A DNA stretch of 9,137 bases from Candidatus Saccharimonadota bacterium (GTDB taxonomy: Bacteria; Eremiobacterota; Xenobia; Xenobiales; Xenobiaceae), in the NCBI GenBank assembly GCA_004554425.1, contig SFMI01000066.1, positions 1-9,137 of the forward strand, in the 5' to 3' direction. Below the pieces are notes generated by a model. That model worked only from the letters and a program-made list of their open reading frames with translations, was not told the origin of the DNA and did not search any database. The position numbers and the translations under genes are program-made. This document shows, in pieces, positions 1 to 6,997 of the stretch (the first letter of the stretch is position 1; each line of letters begins with the position of its first letter).

Positions 1-1023
1 CTCCAAATGGAAATAGACTTGCCCTGGCTGCTACCTTTACTGTTAAACTTCCTTTACCAGCATTGCCAGTTGCCCTGTCCGCTGGAAAGCAAGTTGGTTA
101 AACTACTGCGCTGGCAAAGTGCCCAAATTGTGGAAATGTTGTCTAAACAAAGCTTTGCACCTGAGCATATAACTCAACTAAAACGCTTTGCCACAAGATG
201 GAAAAAGCAACTTTCCTGTACTTTCCTTGAACAACTTAACATAAACACGATGAACTCAAGCTTATCTCCACCATCAATTACTGCTGCGCTCTCTACCCCC
301 ACTCTAGAACTCAAACTTTTGGGACAATGTTCCGTAAAACTAAATGGTGAAACAATAGAAGCAAAACTTTGGACAACTCAAAAAGCCAAACATTTGCTAC
401 TGCGTTTATTGAATCACGGTGCATATCTAAGCTGTGAGCAAATTATCGAGGAATTTTGGCCTGAAAGTAGCAACGGACAAGCTTGCCTTTGGAAAGCTTT
501 ATCTATCATTAAAAAGATCTTTAAAGACAAATGCCCAGATTTTGATCCCATAGCGCGTTGTTCTTCGGCTCTGGCACCCAACCCACGCCTGAGAGTAATT
601 GCCGATTGGCAAAGTTTGGAGAAATTATGGAGACAATATAGAGCCAACAAAAATATCCATTTACTCAAAGAAATTAAACAATTAAGTCAGGGCCATTTTC
701 TGCCCCAATGCTCTATGGAGTGGGCCACGTTAAAGAGAGTTCGTCTCGATTACATATCCTTGCAAGCCCTCACAGAACTAGCCTCTTATCAATATAGGCA
801 AAGAGATTGGCCGGAATTGGTCGAGACAACCTCTCAGGCCATAAGCTTAGAGCCACTCCACGAGCAATGTACTTATTTGCTTATGCAAGCATATATAGCC
901 ATACAACAACCACAATTGGCCGCTAAAACCTTTGAAAACTTACAAAAAGCATTTAAAGTCCAACTTAATCAAACTCCCAATCGCCGACTTGACGAAATTT
1001 ATCAAAAAGTCCGACAGCCCTAA
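1..1023 (+). CDS. SARP/HilA-like transcriptional regulator, C-terminal part (winged helix + BTAD), 5'-truncated
   Basis: Residue numbers count from the ATG at position 7. The frame is open through the left edge (two in-frame codons precede that ATG) and no ribosome binding site is visible, so the true start is probably outside the window. Residues about 1-90 are helical with no recognised domain and may be the tail of a larger N-terminal module. Residues about 99-200 look like the OmpR/PhoB-type winged helix of SARP-class activators: the ELKLLGQCSVKLNG strand opening, the KAKHLLLRLL helix, then a 'FWPES...A..ALS.I.K.FKD' stretch. Residues about 205-335 fit the all-helical, TPR-like bacterial transcriptional activator domain (BTAD), with 'E..A.Y.YRQRDWPELVETTSQAISLEPLHEQ..YLLMQAYIA' as the clearest part. 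Such proteins are cytoplasmic DNA-binding activators, sometimes fused to sensor or ATPase modules. The target genes cannot be read from the sequence. The gene converges on the transporter and shares its terminator. Confidence 0.82.
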   Translation, partial: LQMEIDLPWLLPLLLNFLYQHCQLPCPLESKLVKLLRWQSAQIVEMLSKQSFAPEHITQLKRFATRWKKQLSCTFLEQLNINTMNSSLSPPSITAALSTPTLELKLLGQCSVKLNGETIEAKLWTTQKAKHLLLRLLNHGAYLSCEQIIEEFWPESSNGQACLWKALSIIKKIFKDKCPDFDPIARCSSALAPNPRLRVIADWQSLEKLWRQYRANKNIHLLKEIKQLSQGHFLPQCSMEWATLKRVRLDYISLQALTELASYQYRQRDWPELVETTSQAISLEPLHEQCTYLLMQAYIAIQQPQLAAKTFENLQKAFKVQLNQTPNRRLDEIYQKVRQP

Positions 1024-1054
1024 TTATTGCTACATTTGTCAGTGATCATTTCTA

Positions 1055-1092
1055 AATAAAAGGCAGAAGCTAAATAGCTTCTGCCTTTTATT
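1055..1092. terminator. Bidirectional intrinsic terminator between convergent genes
   Basis: A perfect 18-bp inverted repeat (arms 1055-1072 and 1075-1092) with a 2-nt centre has a GC-containing core (GGCAGAAGCTA/TAGCTTCTGCC). It is flanked by T-rich sequence on the plus strand (TTTTATTA) and the equivalent on the minus strand (TTTTATTTAGA). It lies 31 bp after the regulator's stop and 38 bp after the transporter's stop, so it can serve both genes. Confidence 0.88.
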
Positions 1093-1130
1093 ATACTTTA
1101 ATTTATCGCTCGATTTAGTTGTTTTTTTTA

Positions 1131-2711
1131 TTATTCAGCCTTGCCTTCGCTATCCACTTTAGCGGGAACGGAAGTAGCTGTTACAGCAGCACTCTGACCA
1201 GTTTTGGCCCACCATACAGAGTAAGCCAAAATAAGCAAAGCGGTTACAAAGCCGATACAAGCCATAATTTCCCACATGGCAGCCACATTGTGATGGTGAT
1301 ACATAAACTGAGTCAAATCCTCAGCTGTACGGCCACTTAAAGCCACCAATTGATTGAAAGCTTCTCCTGGCTGAATAGCCGCTGCTTGATCTGGCGTCAT
1401 TAAATTAGTATCTACTAACATCTGTCTAGAGAAAGTATCCTTAGAGGCCAGCTTGTCGTAAAGCCTGGGAGCGACAAGTCCTTCTAAAGTTGAGCCTATA
1501 GCAAAAGACATCTGTCCCAAGCCTAAATACATGCCTTTTTTATCGCTAGAAGCTAGGTGAGTGCCCACAAATTCGCTAAATTTAGGGCTGGAAAGCATTT
1601 CTCCGACGCTAAATACAGCAATCGACAATAAACAGAACCATCCCATATGGGAAATACCAATTAAGCACATTGACACAGCGGCCAAAGCAGTCCCCAAGGC
1701 GATACTGCGCAGAATGCGCATTTTAGACGATAACCAAGCAAAGAAGAAGCATGTAAACATGATCATGCCACAGTTTAAGTTCAACATACCTTCCGGCTGA
1801 ATGAAGGTTTTCGTCTTGTCCAAAATCATTACAAAACTGACTATGGCATTATCAGTATTAAGGAAGTGAGAAACAGTAGTAACTACATCGCGGCTGTCTA
1901 CCCAATCTCGAATATGCAAAGGCAAAACGTCAAACATGCAATTAAACATGAAGTAGAAGCCAGTAAAAATAGCCAAAAATACGCATAAATGAGGGCGTTT
2001 TAATTCGTTTATAGTTTCCCAAACGATATTGCGCTGTTTCTCTTTGTTTTTCTCGCGCTCTTTGGCCAAAGCCAAACGTTCTTCTAAGCCAGGTTCTTTA
2101 TAGGTAAGTAAAAGTAGAAAATTACAAGCAATAATCAGGGCACAAGCCAAAAAGACGTGGCTCCATTCCATCTTACGCAAAAAACCAGCCAAAACAGGGC
2201 CTATAAAACCACCGATATTTACAGTTTGATAGAACACTCCCCAAGCCATAGAACTATTTTCCGGCTTAGTCGATTTGGCTAAAGTGCCTTGAATGCCAGG
2301 CTTAAATATAGCCGTTCCTGTAGCCAAGCAAACAGCCCCCAACAAAAATCCATAAAAAGTTGGGAAAGCGGCCATGATTAAATATGCGCCCATTTTTACG
2401 GCCGTAGAAATGCCAATCATTAATTTATATCCATAGCGATCGGCTAAGCCACCAACAAAAATGGGTACAAATCCTTGGAAGCCAGACCAGACCATTAAAA
2501 TAATACCGAATTTAGCGGCGGTTACTCCTAAGCCGCCCTCGGTCGCCGGAGCTGTAGCATATAAGCCGGCTACAGCACGCACGCCATAATAAGCTAAGCG
2601 CTCTACCATCTCCATAGCGCCAACTACCCAAAAGACGTATCCTAAGCTCATTAGCGCTGCGAATAATCCCAATTGCTTTATATCGGTAGCATTTTTATCG
2701 TTCTGCCCCAT
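1131..2711 (-). CDS. POT/PTR-like major facilitator transporter (putative proton-coupled oligopeptide transporter)
   Basis: A 526-residue polytopic inner-membrane protein with about 12 hydrophobic segments. Residues 34-43 read EMVERLAYYG, a close match to the ExxERFxYYG signature of proton-coupled oligopeptide transporters, with Leu for Phe. A GGLADRYGYK loop follows, matching MFS motif A after TM2. 'FKPGIQGTLAK', 'FYQTVNIGGFIGP' and a late 'GEMLSSPKFSEFVG' also resemble POT positions. A charged cytoplasmic linker (EERLALAKEREKNKEK) separates the two halves. Family knowledge suggests proton-driven uptake of di/tripeptides; the substrate is unproven, and it could belong to a divergent MFS branch. 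I chose ATG 2711 because an (AG)6 purine tract sits just upstream. The frame extends 7 codons to a TTG at 2732, which would use that tract as coding sequence. A long hydrophilic loop (residues about 416-474, with HHH) precedes the last membrane segment. Confidence 0.82.
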   Translation of the reverse strand: MGQNDKNATDIKQLGLFAALMSLGYVFWVVGAMEMVERLAYYGVRAVAGLYATAPATEGGLGVTAAKFGIILMVWSGFQGFVPIFVGGLADRYGYKLMIGISTAVKMGAYLIMAAFPTFYGFLLGAVCLATGTAIFKPGIQGTLAKSTKPENSSMAWGVFYQTVNIGGFIGPVLAGFLRKMEWSHVFLACALIIACNFLLLLTYKEPGLEERLALAKEREKNKEKQRNIVWETINELKRPHLCVFLAIFTGFYFMFNCMFDVLPLHIRDWVDSRDVVTTVSHFLNTDNAIVSFVMILDKTKTFIQPEGMLNLNCGMIMFTCFFFAWLSSKMRILRSIALGTALAAVSMCLIGISHMGWFCLLSIAVFSVGEMLSSPKFSEFVGTHLASSDKKGMYLGLGQMSFAIGSTLEGLVAPRLYDKLASKDTFSRQMLVDTNLMTPDQAAAIQPGEAFNQLVALSGRTAEDLTQFMYHHHNVAAMWEIMACIGFVTALLILAYSVWWAKTGQSAAVTATSVPAKVDSEGKAE

Positions 2712-2714
2712 ATG

Positions 2715-2726
2715 CTCTCTCTCTCT
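2715..2726 (-). promoter_or_regulatory. Purine (AG)6 tract, probable ribosome binding site of the transporter
   Basis: Read on the minus strand this is six AG repeats ending 3 nt before ATG 2711. GAGAG within it can pair with the anti-Shine-Dalgarno sequence at a usual distance. It favours ATG 2711 over the TTG at 2732, which has no purine-rich motif just upstream. Confidence 0.5.
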
Positions 2727-2761
2727 TGTCAAAAATAAGCTGCTATAGTAGCAACTTTTCC

Positions 2762-2802
2762 AAAAATAAAAGGCGACTCGCTGCCAAAATGAGCGAACCG
2801 CC
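2762..2802 (-). terminator. Intrinsic terminator after the HTH/coiled-coil gene
   Basis: On the minus strand, GGCGGTTCGC (2802-2793) pairs with GCGAGTCGCC (2781-2772). This gives a 10-bp stem with two G-U pairs and an 11-nt loop, followed directly by TTTTATTTTT. It lies 28 bp past the stop of the coiled-coil gene and before the transporter gene, so the two minus-strand genes are probably separate transcripts, perhaps with some read-through. Confidence 0.82.
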
Positions 2803-2830
2803 TACTTACTAAAATATAATCCTTGCTATG

Positions 2831-5800
2831 CTAAACGGATCCGCCTCTATTTCTAAAAAGCTTGAAGCCACCGCGGCGCAAAGGATCGGCTCCAGTGTCT
2901 ATGCTTTCACCTTTAACTTGCTTAGCTAAAATTTCAGACCATTCTTTGCGCTCACGCTCATAGAGCTGCTGCTGTTCAAAAAGCGATTGCTTGGTCCGCT
3001 CTGATTCTTCACGCAAACGAGCTCTATCCTGATGAGACTCTTCAATAAGCCGATCTTTTTCAGCGTTTTCAGCTTCAAAATTAGCCAAAGCTTCTAACAT
3101 TTGGGCCGATTGCTTTTGCAAAGAATCTGAGTCGCTGCGTACTGAAAGTTCGTAACGAAGAGAATCATTTTCAGCTTTAAGCTTGTTAAGCTGACTCAAA
3201 GCTTCATTCAATTCTTTACTGCTACCGCCCTCTCCGGCCTTAGTTTCGTATTCCTTAAGCTTAGCTTTAGTCTCATTAAGTTCTAAATTGACAGCATCCA
3301 AGCGATCTTGCATACGAACTTCTACGGCTTTTACTGCGTCGTAGTCGTCTCCGAATTCGTGACTTTCTTCAATTTCAGCTTGCAAAGCTTCATTTTTAGC
3401 TTGCAAAGTATTTATGCGTCTGAGCAGGCGAGACTTTTCACTTTCCAGGCGAGACGCATTTTCTTGCAAAGATTTTTCTCTCTGCACAATGTCGGCAGTT
3501 TGCTTATCAAATTCAGCTTGGCTAGCCAAAGCCTGAGCTTTAGCCTGTGTCAATTCTTGTTGTAATTTTTCTAAGGATTGACGATTTTCATCCTGAGCTT
3601 TAGCCTGTGTCAATTCTTGTTGTAATTTTTCTAAGGATTGACGATTTTCATCCTGAGCCTTAGCCAGCAACTCTTCTGCCTCGGCTTGAGCGTTTTCCAA
3701 TTGCAAACGCAACTCTTCACGAGCACTTTCAGCCTCTTCAACTTTTGCTTGTTGCTCTCCGAACTCTTTTTCAGCTTCTTCTAAACGGGCTTCAGCTTCT
3801 TTAAGTTTAGCCAAAGCTTCGGAAGTTTCTTTATGAGCTTCCGCAGCCATATTTTCTAATTCAGCAGACTGGGCTTTGGTAGACTTAACTACCGTTTGCA
3901 TTTGCACCAGCTCAGCCTTGGCCCCTTCAGCCTCTTCCTCTTTCTTCTTATAAGCTTCAGAAAGATCATCATAAGCGGTGTTAGAATGATCGAGTTGTTT
4001 TCTAGCCTCTTCCGCTTCATTTTTAGCTTCTTCAAGCAAAGCTTTAATTTCGTCTAACTCACTAGCGGAGTCATTGCATTCTTGATTAGCCTTTTTCAGC
4101 TGGACAGAAACCTCTTCAAATCGAGCTTTCAAATCTTTAATATCGTTGTCTCGCTTCTCTAACTCAGCTTGCAAAGCCGAAGCCTGTGCATCGTTATCTG
4201 AACGATTATCTTGCAACTGACTCTTGATACGCTCGATCTCAGCAGAATAATCTCTGGCCTTCTTTTGCAATTCTTTATTCTGTTCTTGCAAGCTGATATA
4301 GTCTTGTTGCAACTTACCAAAAGCTTCATCAGAACCACTAGCTGTGCTTTGTAATTGCTGACAAGTTTCTCGCAAACTCTCCAACTCGTCAAAGTCGTCT
4401 TTAGCTTGAGCATTTTCTTTCTTTAAACGCTCACACTCGTCCTTAAGTGTGCGATTATCTTTTTGTAAATTACTAATTAAAACTTGGAAAGTAGAAGACT
4501 CTTCCTCACAAGCTTCATATTTAGCTTCACAATCATTATACTTTTGTTCTAAAACAGAGCATTGTTTAGTAAGCTCTCTCTTAGCACAACTCAATTCATC
4601 CACATAGCTGACGATTTTTTCCATAAAATCGCCAACATTCATACCATAGGCATCTAAAGGAGCTCGCAAAACTTCCAATCGATTCAGAATAGAATCTACA
4701 TTGGCGCCACTTTCGCTAACTTCAGAATGTTCTTTAGCCATACGCTCATGCTCAGTACGCAAATTGTTGTATTTTTGCGTAAGCAAGTCGTATTTTTTCT
4801 GTAGATTGCCAAGAGCCGCGCTGCCGACATTGTCTTGCTTGGCTTCCATTTTGCCTAGAGTGGAGCGAATTTCTTCGAAATTTTCTATAATATCTTTAGG
4901 AAGCTCGGCCGTTCCACTATTGATGGAATTAAAACGTTCGATACAAAAAGTGCGCAAAGAAGCCAAATCTTGGCGCAAACTACTTACCAACGTTTCTGCA
5001 AAAATACGTATCGATTTACTTTCAGCCTCAACCGGAGCGGAATTGCTGGGGAGATGAGCCAATTTTTCTTCAATACGAGCCAAAGCCTTATCTGTGGAAA
5101 TGCCTCCAGAAGCAGGCAAAGAAGAAAGACGACGAGATTCTTCACGAGTCTCGTTGAACAATTTTATCAATCTGGCTTGAGCTCTGGCTAAAGGCTCAAC
5201 AGCTCGCTCAATAGCTTGTTCAAGTTGAGCTCCATCTATAGCGGCAGAAGCTCCACTCGCTTTAACATTGTTTTTATCTAAGTTGGAATTGCTTAAGTTT
5301 TTCTCTGTTCCGGAAGAGCGCAGAGGAAGTTCCATTTCCAAATAACGCATCTGCGACTCATATTCGTCTAAATCACGATCATAAAAAGACGAATAATCCA
5401 ACGCCACGGGGGCGATACCAGTCAAACTTTCAAAAGTAATCGGTGGCGCAGAGATACTCAAAGTAGATTTTCCATCGACGCTATCGGACGCAGGCTGAGT
5501 ACTTGGTGCCACACGTTCGGAAACAGGAACGGCAGCTCCCATATTTCTGCCCATAGGAGACGTAGGAGCTTTGAAAGCACTAGTCGGCTCCTGTATAGGC
5601 TGCTCTTCCGGCTCAGGCTCCGGATCTGGATAGCCATAATAGCTGGCAGGATCAGAAGAGCTATCTTGAGCTCCCATGTAGCCCTGAGCAGCACCAGACT
5701 GGCTGTCACTTTTGGCTGTTCCGGCCGTCTTATTATCGCCATCTTCACTTCTGCCATATTCAGAGAGAAGACGCTGCACGTCATGATGACGCAAAACAAC

Positions 5801-5914
5801 ATCACCGGCTCGGCGCGAGGCGGACACTTTGCCTTCGCTTACCCATTCACGGATAACGTCGGCAGGGACATCTATTAACTCAGAAACTTCATCGATAGTG
5901 TAGAACTTAGACAT
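2831..5914 (-). CDS. Giant coiled-coil protein with N-terminal MerR/excisionase-type HTH and basic C-terminal tail
   Basis: The protein has 1027 residues. Residues 4-53 (FYTIDEVSELIDVPADVIREWVSEGKV..., ending DVQRLL) fit the MerR/excisionase (HTH_17) winged-helix fold, so DNA binding is likely. Residues about 55-160 are low-complexity and rich in Ser, Ala, Pro and acidic residues (DPEPEPEEQP). Residues about 229-330 look helical, and about 366-1000 form an almost uninterrupted coiled coil rich in E, K, A, L and Q. The tail (1013-1027) is basic and Gly-rich (RRGGFKLFRNRGGSV). No signal peptide or membrane segment is seen, so it should be cytoplasmic. ATG 5914 places the HTH at the extreme N-terminus, as expected. 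The nearest AGGAG is 17 nt upstream, unusually far. The layout resembles RacA (MerR-like HTH plus coiled coil, chromosome anchoring) and plasmid KfrA, but it is much longer. No orthologue was recognised; a DNA-tethering or scaffold role is inference. It is divergent from the lipoprotein operon. Confidence 0.85.
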   Translation of the reverse strand: MSKFYTIDEVSELIDVPADVIREWVSEGKVSASRRAGDVVLRHHDVQRLLSEYGRSEDGDNKTAGTAKSDSQSGAAQGYMGAQDSSSDPASYYGYPDPEPEPEEQPIQEPTSAFKAPTSPMGRNMGAAVPVSERVAPSTQPASDSVDGKSTLSISAPPITFESLTGIAPVALDYSSFYDRDLDEYESQMRYLEMELPLRSSGTEKNLSNSNLDKNNVKASGASAAIDGAQLEQAIERAVEPLARAQARLIKLFNETREESRRLSSLPASGGISTDKALARIEEKLAHLPSNSAPVEAESKSIRIFAETLVSSLRQDLASLRTFCIERFNSINSGTAELPKDIIENFEEIRSTLGKMEAKQDNVGSAALGNLQKKYDLLTQKYNNLRTEHERMAKEHSEVSESGANVDSILNRLEVLRAPLDAYGMNVGDFMEKIVSYVDELSCAKRELTKQCSVLEQKYNDCEAKYEACEEESSTFQVLISNLQKDNRTLKDECERLKKENAQAKDDFDELESLRETCQQLQSTASGSDEAFGKLQQDYISLQEQNKELQKKARDYSAEIERIKSQLQDNRSDNDAQASALQAELEKRDNDIKDLKARFEEVSVQLKKANQECNDSASELDEIKALLEEAKNEAEEARKQLDHSNTAYDDLSEAYKKKEEEAEGAKAELVQMQTVVKSTKAQSAELENMAAEAHKETSEALAKLKEAEARLEEAEKEFGEQQAKVEEAESAREELRLQLENAQAEAEELLAKAQDENRQSLEKLQQELTQAKAQDENRQSLEKLQQELTQAKAQALASQAEFDKQTADIVQREKSLQENASRLESEKSRLLRRINTLQAKNEALQAEIEESHEFGDDYDAVKAVEVRMQDRLDAVNLELNETKAKLKEYETKAGEGGSSKELNEALSQLNKLKAENDSLRYELSVRSDSDSLQKQSAQMLEALANFEAENAEKDRLIEESHQDRARLREESERTKQSLFEQQQLYERERKEWSEILAKQVKGESIDTGADPLRRGGFKLFRNRGGSV
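3532..3658. repeat. Perfect 60-bp tandem duplication inside the coiled-coil gene
   Basis: Bases 3532-3598 equal 3592-3658 exactly (67 matching positions at an offset of 60). In the protein this gives two identical 20-residue units, AQDENRQSLEKLQQELTQAK, at residues 753-772 and 773-792, followed by the start of a third (AQ). Identity at synonymous positions points to a recent duplication. Twenty residues is not a whole number of heptads. Confidence 0.95.
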
Positions 5915-5930
5915 TGTGAGCAGTTTTCGA

Positions 5931-5948
5931 GCTCCTCTCCTCTTTTCC
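5931..5948 (-). promoter_or_regulatory. Purine-rich tract with two AGGAG motifs upstream of the coiled-coil gene
   Basis: The minus strand reads GGAAAAGAGGAGAGGAGC, with AGGAG at 5941-5937 and 5936-5932. The nearer copy is 17 nt from ATG 5914, longer than an ordinary Shine-Dalgarno spacing. It is the only candidate ribosome binding site upstream of this start, and initiation may be weak or helped by mRNA folding. Confidence 0.35.
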
Positions 5949-5950
5949 TA

Positions 5951-5966
5951 TGCAAGGATATTTGCA
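5951..5966. promoter_or_regulatory. Inverted repeat TGCAA-N6-TTGCA, candidate operator
   Basis: Five-base perfect arms at 5951-5955 and 5962-5966 lie in the 149-bp region between the divergent HTH/coiled-coil and lipoprotein genes. MerR-like proteins often bind inverted repeats near their own promoter, so an autoregulatory site is possible. Short arms like these also occur by chance. Confidence 0.25.
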
Positions 5967-6019
5967 CAAAACAAGGAATTTCTACAAGTATTTTTCATCT
6001 AATGTAGTTATTTCAAAGT

Positions 6020-6031
6020 CGTATACATACG
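6020..6031. promoter_or_regulatory. Inverted repeat CGTAT-N2-ATACG, candidate operator or promoter element
   Basis: Perfect 5-base arms with a 2-base centre lie 32 bp before the lipoprotein start. The element contains TATACA (6022-6027), which resembles a -10 box for plus-strand transcription, but no convincing -35 box lies 16-18 bp upstream. Support is weak. Confidence 0.25.
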
Positions 6032-6063
6032 GCTAAAGTTTTTATTTTTTAGAGGCTAACCTA

Positions 6064-6903
6064 ATGAAACACAAGTTTTCCGTTTTTTTACTCGTTGTCT
6101 TAGCAGCAGCCATAGCTTTACTAACCTCAGCCTGTAGCAAAGGTACTTCTCAAACCACAAAAGCCAAAACTATTGTCAAAAACAGCAATTTTAAGTTGAC
6201 AGCTCCTGCCGCCGACCGTTACGAAAACATTGAAGGCACGGCGCTTTATAGTGCAGCTCCAGATATAACTGAGCGCCTGGCTGCTTTAGGAGGCAAAGCT
6301 CCCCAAAACATAAAGGCTTTCTTTATTTTACTTAATTCCAAAACTCCATCTGAAGCGATATTAGTAAGAGCTGGTTCCGATGTGCCGGAAGAAGCTTATA
6401 AAAACCAATCTAGCAGTGTGATTGTAGTTACTGGCGATGTAAAGTCCGTAGATTGCCAGCCTTTAGCCGCCTACATGAAAGAGTCGTTAGGCGTAGATTT
6501 GGCTCTTACCGCTTCCGGAGAGCTGGCCTATATTGATGCCGAAAACACCATCAATTTTAGCATTTCCAATGTAAGTAAGTCCGACGCTGCTACTCAGAGA
6601 GCAGGGAAAGCTGTAAATTTGCCTTTAGAAGGCACTCCTCTGGGACAGCCCAAAGATACCAGTATAAAAACAGGTATTGTCAGTGACGAAACGCCAGCCC
6701 AACATTCCGAGCCTTCTGAACCGACCGACAGCATTTCTGAGGCTGCCGAAACAGCCCAAAATTATTCAGAGACTTCAACTGCTCCCAGTGCTTCCGCTGC
6801 TACTGAAGGAGCAATGAATGACATTCCCAGTGCCATGCCTACCCCACACAATCAAGACGGCACTCCAAGCGACTATTCCGTCGAGCCTACTCCGGCTTTT
6901 TAA
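6064..6903 (+). CDS. Putative lipoprotein of unknown function
   Basis: The protein has 279 residues. It starts with a typical lipoprotein signal: KHK, a hydrophobic stretch FSVFLLVVLAAAIALL, and the lipobox TSA-C with the lipidated Cys at 24. Ser at +2 would favour outer-membrane sorting by the enterobacterial Lol rule. Residues about 50-195 appear to be a mixed alpha/beta globular domain (strands such as AFFILLN, AILVRAG and SVIVVTGDV, then a helix PLAAYMKESLG). I do not recognise the family; an OB-like fold is only a guess. Residues about 200-279 are low-complexity and rich in Pro, Ser, Thr, Ala and Glu, probably disordered. The start is supported by AGAGG at 6051-6055, 8 nt before the ATG. 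It is the first gene of a plus-strand run: only 94 bp and no clear terminator separate it from the FlhA/SctV-like gene. It is not recognisable as SctJ, the usual type III secretion lipoprotein. Confidence 0.8.
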   Translation: MKHKFSVFLLVVLAAAIALLTSACSKGTSQTTKAKTIVKNSNFKLTAPAADRYENIEGTALYSAAPDITERLAALGGKAPQNIKAFFILLNSKTPSEAILVRAGSDVPEEAYKNQSSSVIVVTGDVKSVDCQPLAAYMKESLGVDLALTASGELAYIDAENTINFSISNVSKSDAATQRAGKAVNLPLEGTPLGQPKDTSIKTGIVSDETPAQHSEPSEPTDSISEAAETAQNYSETSTAPSASAATEGAMNDIPSAMPTPHNQDGTPSDYSVEPTPAF

Positions 6904-6982
6904 GCCAAACTTTACATTCGCCATTTCCTTCACCAAGGCGATTTCTGCGCCAATATGTTAAGGAACTTTTACGGAAACTCCC

Positions 6983-6990
6983 AAAGGAGA
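6983..6990 (+). promoter_or_regulatory. Strong Shine-Dalgarno of the FlhA/SctV-like gene
   Basis: AAAGGAGA lies 7 nt before ATG 6998. It fixes the start of the soluble FHIPEP-domain protein and shows that the absence of a membrane half is not due to a wrongly chosen start. Confidence 0.8.
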
Positions 6991-6997
6991 CAACCTT

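Noticed and set aside
2739..2752. Imperfect palindrome GCTGCTATAGTAGC upstream of the transporter as operator or -10 region
   Set aside because: It has one mismatched pair and no convincing -35 box at the right spacing, so it is too weak to list as a feature.
3308..3565. Plus-strand reading frames inside the coiled-coil gene (also around 4701-5191 and 5666-5878)
   Set aside because: They lie antisense to a strong 1027-codon gene, encode no recognisable domain and are expected shadows of its codon use.
6064..6903. Lipoprotein as SctJ/PrgK, the type III secretion inner-ring lipoprotein
   Set aside because: The sequence after Cys24 has none of the recognisable SctJ pattern and no C-terminal membrane helix.
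6916..6951. Hairpin or attenuator between the lipoprotein and FlhA-like genes (TCGCC/GGCGA, or GGCG/CGCC)
   Set aside because: The stems are only 4-5 bp with a loose loop and no T-tract follows, so a terminator or switch cannot be supported.
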